Source: Brachyhypopomus gauderio | Taxonomy: Eukaryota > Chordata > Actinopteri > Gymnotiformes > Hypopomidae | Length of the DNA stretch: 64,000 nt | Assembly: GCF_052324685.1 (NCBI RefSeq) | Contig: NC_135221.1 | Coordinates: 6,989,375-7,053,374 of the forward strand | Direction: 5' to 3' | Shown: positions 1-20,031 of the stretch, one piece after another | Numbering within the stretch: position 1 is the stretch's first letter | Layout of the letters: each line of letters starts with the position of its first letter | Notes under the pieces: model-generated | The model's database searches: none | What the model saw: only the letters and a program-made list of their open reading frames with translations | What the model was told of the DNA's origin: nothing | Program-made: the position numbers and the translations under genes

Positions 1-61
1 GTTAGTTATAAGCTAGCTCTCTGGGCACGTGCCGTAAATGGGGACTAGTGGGTTGTTAATT

Positions 62-138
62 ACTGTAACCAGGGGTGTAGTGGAGGGGGGGGGGTCGCGG
101 GGGGACGCGCCCTTTAGGACTACACCACTGACTGTAAC
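62..138. mobile_element. Miniature hAT-like relic with G-tract (61 bp element, 8 bp flanking repeats)
   Basis: The element at 70-130 begins CAGGGGTGTAGT and ends with the near complement ACTACACCACTG. The flanking 8-mers ACTGTAAC (62-69, 131-138) match, as expected for a hAT target-site duplication. The core is a run of G followed by GTCGCGGGGGGACGCG. It interrupts a minisatellite built from the same 8-mer, which weakens the duplication evidence. Other copies are at 14646-14714, 32726-32788, 38665-38727 and 44605-44648. The G run varies from 10 to more than 18. The copy at 44605 has lost the right half. Confidence 0.6.
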
Positions 139-245
139 TAAATAATTACTGTAACCAAGTATATACTGTAACTAAATAATTACTGTAACCAAGTATTTAC
201 TGTAACTAAATAATTACTGTAACCAAGTAATTACTGTAACTAAAT
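131..245. repeat. 17-bp minisatellite
   Basis: About seven tandem 17-base monomers alternate between an ACTGTAACTAAATAATT form and an ACTGTAACCAAGTATAT form. The same array follows the hAT-like relic in each of the other four unit copies. Confidence 0.85.
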
Positions 246-300
246 TAGCTAGCATCAGAGCTTGAAGGAGGTTTCATGTTTAAAATAACCTAATACATAA

Positions 301-535
301 GCAGGGTTGCCAACTCTCACACAATGAGCACGAGACACACGCATTTGACTGTCTTCACACGCTCTCACGCCACACATCCGATTTCTCACGCCGAAAAAAA
401 ATCTAGTTTATTTACCTCTGATTCAATGAGTTACTAGTTCGCTCTGGTGCCGACCACTGGCGATCGATCGATCGCGATATAATACTTAATTTGTGTCCAT
501 TTTACCATTTTACATTCGCCACACCCCCCCTTATC
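301..535. mobile_element. Truncated MITE-like repeat fragment
   Basis: Starts GCAGGGTTGCCAACTCTCAC and is clearly related over about 200 bases to the element at 3770-4100, including the GATCGATCGATCG palindromic stretch and a C-run. It lacks the matching right terminal repeat. It lies downstream of PABP, while its relative lies upstream in the same orientation. Equivalent fragments are present in the other four copies (for example from 14886, 32958, 38898 and 44818). Confidence 0.65.
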
Positions 536-783
536 TCTATATGGACTTAACCTTAAAAATCTATAGTAATCTTAACACCAGACCACCTCTTTAAAAGGCT
601 TCCCTGTAAAAAGTGATAGTCAGAACGCAGATAAATCCTTCACAAGATTTATAGACTTATATTCCACTCTAAAGTTTGCTAGACTCACCTTATCAAGCTG
701 TCTAATGTATCCTTCAGTGAAGCGTTTTCATTTGCATGTAATGATGGGTATTTGTGTACGTCTGTGTGCGTGTTCATGTCTAT

Positions 784-806
784 GTGTGTGTGTGTGTGTG
801 TGTGTG
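784..806. repeat. GT microsatellite
   Basis: A pure TG dinucleotide run within AT-rich non-coding DNA downstream of PABP. It is present at the same place in all five unit copies. Confidence 0.85.
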
Positions 807-1348
807 TTTACATTCTTGTTTTCAGCCTAGTCATCTGCTGATCATGATTTCCTCACATGAATGCAGGGATGTTTCGTAGCAATTACAAGCGGATTTCTGC
901 ATGTCATGAGTTTTTTGTTAGTTTCATGTGTATCTATAGTGTGTAAGGCTAATTATATAGACCGAGGATGCAGAAGTCTGAGCTCAGCCAATGAGATTAC
1001 AAAGACCTAGAATTCTATGCAATGCTATGTAAATGTCAGAAACAAATAAATAAACAAAGAACTCATTTGCATCTATTTTAATTGTGCAATATGAATATTT
1101 GACAACAGTTTATTAACTAAAACTTTAACTTATTAACTTATTCTACATAATAGTTCATCGATCACAACAATACTAATAATCATGAATATAAAGATTTGTA
1201 ATGTATGCACCAAATCCATCGATTCTTATTATTTACAGTATCTACAAGCTGGATTCAGAGATACATGAAAGGTATCATAACATAAATAATACATAAATAA
1301 TAATTGCCTTTACAACATAAATAATAAATATATATAACATTAAATAAC

Positions 1349-1370
1349 TTTTTTTTTTTTTTTTTTTTTT
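1349..1370 (-). other. A-tract 3' of the PABP gene (possible retroposition tail)
   Basis: Twenty-two T on the plus strand, that is an A-run on the coding strand about 55 bases past the PABP stop codon. With the absence of introns it fits retroposition of a processed mRNA. However, no AATAAA precedes it closely on the minus strand and AT-rich sequence continues beyond, so it could equally be an A-run inside a normal 3' UTR. It recurs in all copies with small length differences. Confidence 0.5.
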
Positions 1371-1425
1371 GGAGCAAGCACATTCAGTTCAGGAATCTTC
1401 ACAATGCTGGCACAGCATCTGGATG

Positions 1426-3769
<2,344 letters not shown>

Positions 3770-4100
3770 TGCAGGGTTGCCAACTCTCACGCATTGAGCG
3801 TGAGATACACGCATTTGACTGTCTTCACACGCTCACATGCCACACTTCCGATTTCTCACGACGAAAAAAAATCTATGGTCCATAGTTTATTTACCTCTGA
3901 TTCATATCTATGATTAAATGAGTTACTAGTTCGCTCTGGTGCCAACCACTGTCGATCGATCGATCGATCGCGATAATATAATACTTAATTTGTGTCCATT
4001 TTACACCCCCCCCCCCCCCCCCCCGTCAACAATTTACACTCGCCACCCCCCCAGGTTCAAATCTCACTCCAAGTGATCTTGAAAAGTTGACAACCCTGCA
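3770..4100. mobile_element. MITE with terminal inverted repeats (about 331 bp)
   Basis: Begins TGCAGGGTTGCCAACT and ends AGTTGACAACCCTGCA, so the ends are inverted repeats matching at 15 of 16 positions. It has no coding capacity and contains a GATC-repeat palindrome near 3953-3970 and a poly-C run near 4007-4024. Clean target-site duplications are not visible. Copies are at 18356-18682 and 48287-48611, with different C-run lengths. It is probably a non-autonomous DNA transposon; the superfamily is uncertain. Confidence 0.7.
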
Positions 4101-6193
4101 TAAATACACAAATACATACACATATCGATATCTGCTCAAACAAAAAATGGTTTTATTTCTCATGTTGGAATTTTGGCGTGAATATGAAATTGACCACACG
4201 GATCCTGTAAAATTATTTCCCACCTAAACTTTATATACTATTTCTAATCATACTGAGCCCATTCATTATTATTATTATAGTAGCCACATTTATCACTGAG
4301 TTTTTGTCAGTTTTATTAAATTTACTCCAGCCATATTACCCTATTAGCCAGACTTGATCAGCGTTATTACATCATCCTTCATTCATAAATCAGTCTAATT
4401 ATGACTGACCACAGATCAGTATTTCTGCAGCCACATCACGTTTAGCCATGTAATCACTGACCAGATCAGTGTTCCTGCAACCTCACTCAGCCATCACTCT
4501 ATTTATGCCTATAACCACCATTCCTGTATCAATGTTTCTTTCCGGCAAAAATTGAAGACACAAACTACTTTCAACATGACAAAGGGAACATGGAAGTGCA
4601 TCACATAAACATATTGTAAAAAATGGATCAAAATAAAAATGTGCGGTGATATCTAATCTTATTTTATTGGCTGGCAGAAGACGCCTGAGAGGCTGGCAGA
4701 AGTCAATTTTACATTCATGGCATTGGATCAGAACTGATGATTCAGTGCAGTTCCTGTAATTCTTAATAAACGATGCATTCACACAGCCTAACAAAGTGCA
4801 AAAAACATAAACAAACAAAAAACTTCAATGTGGACCATTGTAAATATTGGACATTTAATTATAGGCCAGATTCATGAACAACTAAGTCTAGTCTTGGACT
4901 AAACTGAAGTGCTGATGTTGACTCAGTGTTGCAAATAGTTTTAGTCTAGAATAAGGCTTAAACTGGGTCTGGAAATCTGGCCTTATAATAGCTATAATCA
5001 TTCCATTCACAGTGTGTTTCCTCAGTATGGTCCCAGTTTTAGGCATCAGTATGCCTACTTATTAACTCAAACCTGAGAGTCCACATTATTCCAGCACAAA
5101 TACATGATTTTCATAGCATTAACTATGACATATTTAAAGAGAAAGGTCATTTCAATAGTTCAATTCAATGTATAAGTAAGAAAGCCTATGTAAGATCACT
5201 ACAGATAAACACATTTACCTGCTTTTGTTAGGGCATAAGCCATTTAAATCTATACATTAAGTATATCACACACATCATTCTTTTCAAATTCTAGTTGTAA
5301 TACAGAATCTGTTCTGGTGTCAGACCTAGATGAATGATACACCTACAGTACATTTTGAGAGGACTGTACGTTTTGGTTGTGCCTTTGAGTCTTCAAAGGG
5401 CATCACTCAATAATTTATACTAGTCTTAACACTATCTAAGTGTACAGTACATATTTAGTTTTATTCCCTGGTTTGGCGTCCTTGTACACAATATAAGGTG
5501 CATTTCATCAAGTGTTCCCAAGAGGCTTGTGAGTGGACAGACAGAAAAGTAAAATAAATTTCATCTCACTTGAATTATACGGCAGCCACTAGTCATTTGA
5601 TGACCTAGATTTATATACAGTGTCCAGCAAATTGTAAATATTCTTTTGATGTAGTCAATTTACTCTGTATTCTATGCAATTACTTGAGCAGGTGTGCACA
5701 GAAAAGAACAGATGGTGGCCACAAAATCACTGAATTGTGAATCAGGATGTCTCAATTTGCATAACTATACATCTTGACATACCAAGCACAAAGGCCATTG
5801 TGTCATTTTGTGGTTTTCACAGCAGGTGGTGTGATTTTCACTGTTGCGTGCAATCCAAACTTGACATGTTCTTAATGTAAGATATACCTTCATGCTCTTA
5901 TTTAAAGATCGTATCAAGGAACTTTTTCTCTTGTAAGTTCTCACTTAGCAATAAATAGGTGTGAAATAAAAAAAATATGGCACATGATTATTCAAACAGT
6001 ACCAAAACAAAGTAAAATGCCACAAGTACATCACACTTCTGATTTCAAGTGTATTAGGCAGACGTGGTGCTGGACTTAGGAAGGCTCCGTTGCCACTCCA
6101 GAAGTACATGCCTGAATGTTGCAGGTTCCAGTTTCTCATTTTAAGAGTACTCAGAAGCATAAGGTCCTTTGATTTCACGAGCTTCACATAATT
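4101..6193 (-). other. Region 3' of adam19 (3' UTR and intergenic), copy 1
   Basis: AT-rich sequence following the adam19 stop codon on the minus strand. Several TTTATT stretches (AATAAA on the minus strand) could serve as polyadenylation signals, for example at 5460-5465 and around 4662-4667. The short open frames here show no conserved domain. The equivalent stretches are 22545-24272 in copy 2 and 48612-50704 in copy 5. Confidence 0.4.
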
Positions 6194-10000
<3,807 letters not shown>

Positions 10001-10004
10001 CTGA

Positions 10005-10009
<5 letters not shown>

Positions 10010-10058
<49 letters not shown>
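10010..10058. repeat. GA/CT microsatellite forming the polypyrimidine tract of the catalytic exon
   Basis: On the coding strand this is a pure CT run ending in GTCTTCAG, directly before the exon with the zinc-binding motif. It therefore serves as the 3' splice-site pyrimidine tract. The equivalents are 28089-28140 (longer) and 54855-54893 (shorter, interrupted by G). Confidence 0.85.
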
Positions 10059-10064
<6 letters not shown>

Positions 10065-10106
10065 ATGAATGGGTAGACACAGAGATGATTTATGATGCCT
10101 GCGGCA

Positions 10107-10818
10107 GTTTCATGTGCCGTTCTTCCACCGAACCCAAATAAACCTCTAGTGACTCTACTTGCAATATCACAGGAAAATTCAGTTCTGACTTTGAGTTCAA
10201 TGTTATTCTTATGGAGAAGTTAACATCATGTGAAATATTTGCGCTAACAAACATGTTTCTGCACACTCTCAAATAAAACAACTTAAATCTTTACGCTTGT
10301 TTTAACCTTAACCTTTCGCTGAAACAGATGGGCCTAAATCTTTATCACAGTAAAGGCCGTTACGTTGGCGCCACGGTGTGGCAATAATTGAAACTACATG
10401 TATGCTATCAGTGCAAACTCATGAATGTTAAATAGTTAATTTCTAACATGTTAGGACAACAAAATAAAACCCAAATTATAATGTTGGAAAACAAAAATAA
10501 CACAACAATCTACAGTATTGTAATAAAATAACCAGTAAAAAGCTTTTTTAAATACCCACTAAAATATTTTCTACTAACAGAAACATGTTTAATGAACAAA
10601 CAATTTTGGTAACCCAAATCTTCAGTCCTGACAGTTTTAATCCCACTCAGACAGATTTTCAATCTCCTGAAGCCATTCTCTGTCAACCTAAACAAACAAG
10701 GGTAGCATACAGTCACTTGAACAAAAATATAACTGAAGACAGAACTACTGACACAAAAATCATAAAGGATAATATTCCTAGCTTTACATTTAAGGAATGC
10801 AAGTGCCATGCATCATAA
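10107..10818 (-). other. 3' flank of the TOP6BL-like gene, copy 1
   Basis: Starts at the duplication junction (about 10106), where sequence stops matching the adam19 intron of copy 5. It lies 3' of the TOP6BL-like stop codon, so it is 3' UTR or intergenic. ATTAAA stretches on the minus strand occur near 10587 and 10635. No conserved protein is seen. The same sequence occurs at 28188-28899 in copy 2. Confidence 0.5.
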
Positions 10819-13800
10819 TCATAACTTCTCATTGTTCACCTGTTGTTTTTTCAACTCAGTATTGCTTAAGGAAGGGGTCGACGACTCTGCTAAGCCCATG
10901 TCGACAAGCTCCCTCTGGGATCCTTGTGACCATTGCATCTGGTTGTCCAGAGTCTCCCAAATGTTGCTCTCAAAGGCATACGAGTCCCCAGCGGTGAACT
11001 CTGAGCACTGCCTTTTGGAGCACGACGGTGTCTCCTCCTCCTCCTCCTCTTCTTCGTGCGTTCTTTTGCTTGGAAGCCCTGGATAGCCAAACATACAGAC
11101 AAAACTGCCCGAGTTTAATAAATAGCGATGGCCATAACGAATGATTACGATTGGACAACGGTTGAATACACTGTTACTGTAAGTCATGTACAATTACATA
11201 GTGTGCAGTGTGCTGTTGCTACTGTTGGACCATACACAAGTACAGGGGAAACGTCACTTGCCATTTTCAGGTTCCTCATGGCTGTTCCACTCAGACATAA
11301 TCGTCTCTGAAGCCTAGCAGAAAGAAATCAGAAAATATGCAAATCACAAACAAATGTAGCACATTTGATTGGCATAACCATCATCTTGCCTTTTCTAACA
11401 CAAACAATTCACAAACAGTACAAGAAGGTAAGTGTAGTGTTTAGGCAGCAAAAAAACCTTTTCAGAAGTACATCTGCTTCTGGAAACAAATCGCCCATTT
11501 ATGACTCTCTGAAGTTTTTGATGTAAGGGGAAAGACAGGTCATAGCTGCTCTGCACCTAAAACAGACACATACGATAATGTTTTGGACATACATGAACAA
11601 ATGACATTAAAGTTCAAGCTTAAGGCTGACTATGTACTATCTGTCAGATTTGATTTCAACAGCCACGTGAAGTGTACCTTCATGGTAGTCAGACAGGCGG
11701 TGCGAAAATCGACACTGCTACTGCTGCTCACAATACTCTTTACAGAGCTCAGAATCACCGACATGGCAGACTGAAGCCTCTCTTGGGACTATACACACAA
11801 TCATATGCAGGCACACACTCAAACACAATGAAGCCAAATGCAGCTGTGAGCTGTGAGAATATATGAAGTTAAATTAAATGAATGGTGTCAAAACGTCTTG
11901 CCTTGTTTCTTTTTAGAAATCCCCTGAGGGCACTTTTCAGTAACGACTGCAGGGCTGATCTTACTTTGTCATCATTGTACCAAAGCACCTTGTCCAAACA
12001 TCTCTCTAAAGTTTCTTCACTCCCTTAATATAATGTAAAAGGTAAAACAGACAGTGGTTACAACAAACGAAAATCCACTGCAGGTAAACTACAGACCCAG
12101 GAAGCATTACAAATGCAGGATGAACTGGGTCTAGCCGCTGCAGCAGGACTCACTGATCTGAACCGTACCGATGACGTCAGAGAGCTGGGAGTGGAAGGGG
12201 TCTCTGTACTCGAAGAGAAGGAAAAGCATGACAGTCTGCTGCACGGTGTGCTCAGGCTCAACCCGCCTCCCCTGCGGTTGAGTGTCGTCCTCATCGTCTA
12301 CAGAAAACTCCACCTCACAGGACACAGATCCTAGATAGACAAAAAAAGCCACATACTTTGAGCATCACATGAACTAAACACCTTTTACAAAGGGGATTGT
12401 TGATTATTTTTTTTGTGTGTTACTGAGGAGATGGCCTTCCTTAGTGTTCCCCCTCAAACCGAACCCTGTACGTATATTACCCTGACCGCTTTGCGACTCT
12501 GCGTGGCGGACTCGAGCCAGCCCCAGCTCCACCCAGGCCGGGGAGTCAGCCAGGCTGTGGAGGAAGCTCAGCTGGGTCGCCCCTTCTCCTCTCTTCAGAG
12601 GAACACCACTGGGACTGTACACCAACACGTGACACGGATGTTAAGGTACAACTGCTCACAAGTCGAGGCAAAGCAAGTTCATTTGCTCATTAAGACATGA
12701 CATAAGATTACATCACCATCATTGTAGTAAGATAATGTAGTGGAGAGAAGATATAATACCCTTGTTATTGTTATATGCCTCAATTATATATGTTATATAT
12801 GCCTCAATTCAGTCATATCAAATTAACAAGGCTGCTGTAACAGTATGTGCTCATTAGCACAACATAATTATGCACACCCCAAAACTGAGGGATGCCATAA
12901 CTGTATCTAAAAAATACACTCTGCCAGTGACAGTTATCTTTACATTACAAAGGATATGTGTATATGTGAAAGTCGAGTTGGCCAGTTAGGGTACTGGTCC
13001 ATACAGGGCCTGAGGGTGGCCAGGGTAGCCATACTCAACTCTCCACACAACCCTGCCTCCATGACTTCAGAAGGCAGTAGGAGAGCCACTCTCTCCCCCA
13101 AAACAGGGTGCATTCTCGTACATGTAGGGAGGCATGCCATGGTGAACGGAGTCCTTTGGAGAAAAGTATCACAGATAGCAAGGTTTGATCTTCAGAGTTT
13201 TAAGTTAATCAATTATTAATAGCCTGACTTTGTGATTATCAAAAATATGTGAAAACTGTATTAGGTGAATAAAATTCCAAACTGTGCCATGTGGTTTTTA
13301 TAGAAATAAGGACTAACTGGGAAAATATGGTACTGTCCATGGAAATGGCATGATCCATAAGTGAAAGTCTATTCTTGGCTCTATAAGGGAAAAAATTGCA
13401 ATAATTAGCTGGTAGCACAGTGGGACTATGGAACAACAAGGGTGACTGGCATTTAATTTGACCTGAATACTTGGCTGTGTGAGTGTTCTTTATCCCTGAC
13501 TTTGAAGACAATCGTGACCTATATTAGATAAAGAATGATTGAAACCCAGTTTCACTAGTGTGGTTAGCCAGAAGTCATGTTAAAACTACTGTGTTTAGAA
13601 TGACCAGTCCCTGACCTTACCTTAGCATTAACAAGACTGAGTCTTTGAAGAAATGTTGCAGTAGCGGCCTCCGTTTCCTGCTTGTCCTGGTCGTCCTATA
13701 AGAAACCAAATTAATCTGATGGATCTGCATCACACATACACTCATGCTGGGTTAAAACACATTTTCTTTGTGATTGGTGACTAGACATACAAACCTGGAA

Positions 13801-14566
13801 CGAGCAAACAAAATGCAAAGGCCCAAAGATGTTTGAGAACATTTGAAGGTCTTCTTCACAAGGACAGTCACAAAAATAGATACTGGAAGAAAGTCTCGCT
13901 GTAGCCTCTAAAAAAGGCAAAACAAATAAAAACAATACAGATTATTAATAGTCAACTTTCAAAATGCGCCTTTTTGTGTTACACAACTCTTAAAAATAAG
14001 TTGCTAGGCTTAATAAAAAAAACCTGCCATTCTGGACATGTTCCTCTGACATTCTGAAACACCAAGGACCAGCAGCTGCAACTGTAAACAAGCAAAATTG
14101 ATTTCTCAATCTAATTAAGTAAACAAATAAGTAACTGCCTTAATTGCTTCCTCGGACCGGTGTACGTTGGTCGTCTGACAGCCTGCATGCTGTGGACCCG
14201 CAGAACCAGCAAGCCCCCTCGGCCGTCTGGACGAGCACTGCTACGTTTAGACTCAGTGTAATCATTACGGGTCAGAACCATCAGTAACCTGATAACCTGA
14301 AAGAAAGTGAACGCAGACACAGTTTCTCCCAAAAACTAAACACAACTGCTGCATGTCTACGTTGAGCCACACCTCAGTAGTAGAGAGAAGATTAGCTAGA
14401 TAGCTAACGAGTCATGAAACCCACTCAGTCAACGTTAACACAGAGAACTCTCCCCCTCTGTAGCTAGAAAGTTGGTTACCACCACAGTTTTATCGTGCTG
14501 TGAGAAGAATTCATAATTTAAAAAAGGCCAATTAGTTTTAACTACCTGCTGCAGTTTAGATGTCAT
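10819..14566 (-). CDS. Multi-exon gene, tentatively TOP6BL-like (copy 1)
   Basis: Coding exons read from splice signals, 5' to 3': 14546-14566 (MTSKLQQ), about 14120-14296, 14024-14081, 13795-13907, 13621-13695, an uncertain exon near 12990-13110, 12481-12614, 12154-12330, 11902-12023, 11678-11770, 11458-11556, 11262-11313 and 10819-11078 (stop). Most joins keep phase. The donor of exon 2 and the limits of the exon near 13000 are unresolved. Two donors appear to be GC instead of GT (after 11902 and after 11262). Blocks such as EHTVQQTVMLFLLFEYRDPF and a C-terminal acidic run followed by ESNIWETLDNQM resemble, from memory, TOP6BL, the partner of SPO11 in meiotic break formation. No alignment was made, so the identity is tentative. 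The presence of a spliced gene is well supported. Confidence 0.6.
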
Positions 14567-14645
14567 TTTATCATACGTTAGTTATAAGCTAGCTCTCTGG
14601 GCACGTGCCGTAAATGGGGACTAGTGGGTTGTTAATTACTGTAAC

Positions 14646-14714
14646 CAGGGGTGTAGTGGAGGGGGGGGGGGGGGGGGGTCGCGGGGGGACGCGCCCTTTA
14701 GGACTACACCACTG
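14646..14714. mobile_element. Miniature hAT-like relic, copy 2
   Basis: Same element as at 70-130 with a G run of about 18, the longest that keeps the complete right end. The flanking ACTGTAAC 8-mers are retained. Confidence 0.55.
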
Positions 14715-15362
14715 ACTGTAACTAAATAATTACTGTAACCAAGTATATACTGTAACTAAATAATTACTGTAACCAAGTATTTACTGTAACTAAATAATTA
14801 CTGTAACCAAGTAATTACTGTAACTAAATTAGCTAGCATCAGAGCTTGAAGGAGGTTTCATGTTTAAAATAACCTAATACATAAGCAGGGTTGCCAACTC
14901 TCACACAATGAGCACGAGACACACGCATTTGACTGTCTTCACACGCTCTCACGCCACACATCCGATTTCTCACGCCGAAAAAAAATCTAGTTTATTTACC
15001 TCTGATTCAATGAGTTACTAGTTCGCTCTGGTGCCGACCACTGGCGATCGATCGATCGCGATATAATACTTAATTTGTGTCCATTTTACCATTTTACATT
15101 CGCCACACCCCCCCTTATCTCTATATGGACTTAACCTTAAAAATCTATAGTAATCTTAACACCAGACCACCTCTTTAAAAGGCTTCCCTGTAAAAAGTGA
15201 TAGTCAGAACGCAGATAAATCCTTCACAAGATTTATAGACTTATATTCCACTCTAAAGTTTGCTAGACTCACCTTATCAAGCTGTCTAATGTATCCTTCA
15301 GTGAAGCGTTTTCATTTGCATGTAATGATGGGTATTTGTGTACGTCTGTGTGCGTGTTCATG

Positions 15363-15393
<31 letters not shown>

Positions 15394-16010
15394 TTACATT
15401 CTTGTTTTCAGCCTAGTCATCTGCTGATCATGATTTCCTCACATGAATGCAGGGATGTTTCGTAGCAATTACAAGCGGATTTCTGCATGTCATGAGTTTT
15501 TTGTTAGTTTCATGTGTATCTATAGTGTGTAAGGCTAATTATATAGACCGAGGATGCAGAAGTCTGAGCTCAGCCAATGAGATTACAAAGACCTAGAATT
15601 CTATGCAATGCTATGTAAATGTCAGAAACAAATAAATAAACAAAGAACTCATTTGCATCTATTTTAATTGTGCAATATGAATATTTGACAACAGTTTATT
15701 AACTAAAACTTTAACTTATTAACTTATTCTACATAATAGTTCATCGATCACAACAATACTAATAATCATGAATATAAAGATTTGTAATGTATGCACCAAA
15801 TCCATTGATTCTTATTATTTACAGTATCTACAAGCTGGATTCAGAGATACATGAAAGGTATCACAACATAAATAATACATAAATAATAATTGCCTTTACA
15901 ACATAAATAATAAATATATATAACATTAAATAACTTTTTTTTTTTTTTTTTTTTTGGAGCAAGCACATTCAGTTCAGGAATCTTCACAATGCTGGCACAG
16001 CATCTGGATG

Positions 16011-18003
<1,993 letters not shown>

Positions 18004-18355
18004 TTACGAGGGTCGACGCTCGTAGACCACCTATACTACTTCACAGCCAATTCAAACCGCTACAATTTTTAAAAGTGACTTAACATTTTTCAAATGCTTG
18101 CGTCGTTTAAAATGTCTTTAAAAGAAAGCGTCACTACATAATAATGGGTAACTAACAACCAAGACGTCGAAACTCGGCCGTTCTCTAGTTGGGCCTGTTG
18201 CTAACGCGTCTAGCGCCACAGCAACGCGTGATTAGCTGCTGTGCTGGGTCTCCGTCATAAATCCAGTTCAGTTGGGGTCGTTCAGAACAGCCGGGGTTTC
18301 GGCCAACATAAATATTCTTTTGACAGTATGTGAATGCTTTTTTAATATATACATT

Positions 18356-18682
18356 TGCAGGGTTGCCAACTCTCACGCATTGAGCGTGAGATACACGCAT
18401 TTGACTGTCTTCACACGCTCACATGCCACACTTCCGATTTCTCACGACGAAAAAAAAATCTATGGTCCATAGTTTATTTACCTCTGATTCATATCTATGA
18501 TTAAATGAGTTACTAGTTCGCTCTGGTGCCAACCACTGTCGATCGATCGATCGATCGCGATAATATAATACTTAATTTGTGTCCATTTTACACCCCCCCC
18601 CCCCCCGTCAACAATTTACACTCGCCACCCCCCCAGGTTCAAATCTCACTCCAAGTGATCTTGAAAAGTTGACAACCCTGCA
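18356..18682. mobile_element. MITE with terminal inverted repeats, copy 2
   Basis: Second copy of the element at 3770-4100, with the same TGCAGGGTTG ends and a shorter C run. It lies in the same position upstream of PABP. Confidence 0.7.
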
Positions 18683-19047
18683 TAAATACACAAATACTTA
18701 CACATATCGATATCTGCTCAAACAAAAAATGGTTTTATTTCTCATGTTGGAATTTTGGCGTGAATATGAAATTGACCACACGGATCCTGTAAAATTATTT
18801 CCCACCTAAACTTTATATACTATTTCTAATCATACTGAGCCCATTCATTATTATTATTATAGTAGCCACATTTATCACTGAGTTTTTGTCAGTTTTATTA
18901 AATTTACTCCAGCCATATTACCCTATTAGCCAGACTTGATCAGCGTTATTACATCATCCTTCATTCATAAATCAGTCTAATTATGACTGACCACAGATCA
19001 GTATTTCTGCAGCCACATCACGTTTAGCCATGTAATCACTGACCAGA

Positions 19048-19491
19048 TGTCACGTGCGGCTACGCCCCCTCTCCTAGCTGTCACTCTGGGTTCCCTCGTG
19101 TCTGTGTTCTTGCCCGTTTGTCCCGCCCTGCTCGTTAGTTTTATGAATCCCTCGTTTGTTACCACGCCCCTGTGTCATTGTCATCACCTGTCCCTAGTTT
19201 AGTTCTGTGTATAAAAGCCCCTGAGTCTCCCTTGTCCTTTGTCCGGTATTTTGAATTTATGTGTGATCGTGTCTATCCCACCGCTGTTCTCTGTGCCTGA
19301 CCGTTTTCGTGTTTCTCCTGTTTCCCGTGCCCCTGTCTTGTGATGCCTGTCTTCGCCTGCTATTCTGACTGCCCTCCCGTTATGGACCCTGCCTGGCTTT
19401 CTGACGACGAGTATGGTATTCCCTTTAATAAATCTCGCTCCTCTCAGCGATTGTGTCCGTCTCCTCGCTCCGTGGCGCAAGCTACGTTACA
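19048..19491 (+). repeat. Left LTR
   Basis: 444 bases, TG...CA ends. It has a TATA-like TATAAAA at 19210-19216 and a polyadenylation signal AATAAA at 19427-19432, spaced as expected for an LTR promoter and terminator. Transcription would run left to right. Confidence 0.9.
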
Positions 19492-20031
19492 TAATACCGG
19501 ACCAATCAAGGACACAGCGAGAGAGCGAGACTCTGGTGAGTTCAAACACTGTGAATGGATGTCGGCTGGTTTAATCCGGTTCGACTCTCCGGTATTTCAG
19601 TGCGAACAAACTAGAGACAGGAATACCCCTGGCGCTGCGGGTACAAGGAAGTCTCGTCGCCGACCAAAGAAAGCGCAGTCTCTTTCTACTGGCTTTCGCG
19701 ACGAGACTCCATCTGAGCGCTGTGTGTCTGCCCGGTCTTGCGAACACGACAGGGAGAAACCTCCTGTCGTGCGAGCAGCGGGCAGACGGTCTGAGCGCAC
19801 AGACAAGTTTTCGCTTAACCCTCGGTTGACTCTCTCTGACCACCGTGAGCTCCCGGCGCCTCAAGGGAGGCGGAGCCGCAGCAGAGAGAGCAACCGAGGA
19901 GCTTGTGTGTCTGTGTGTTCTGCCAGGCTCACCCAGGACCCTGAGGAGGAGGACCCACCGCCTCTGACCCTGCCGGCTACTCCACATGACAACCCCAAGT
20001 ATTTTTTGGGGGGGAGTACGAGCCACGTCAG

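Noticed and set aside
4483-4818. A 111-codon minus-strand frame conserved in copies 1, 2 and 5
   Set aside because: It lies in the adam19 3' flank, has no recognisable domain and contains polyadenylation-like stretches; conservation is explained by the duplication.
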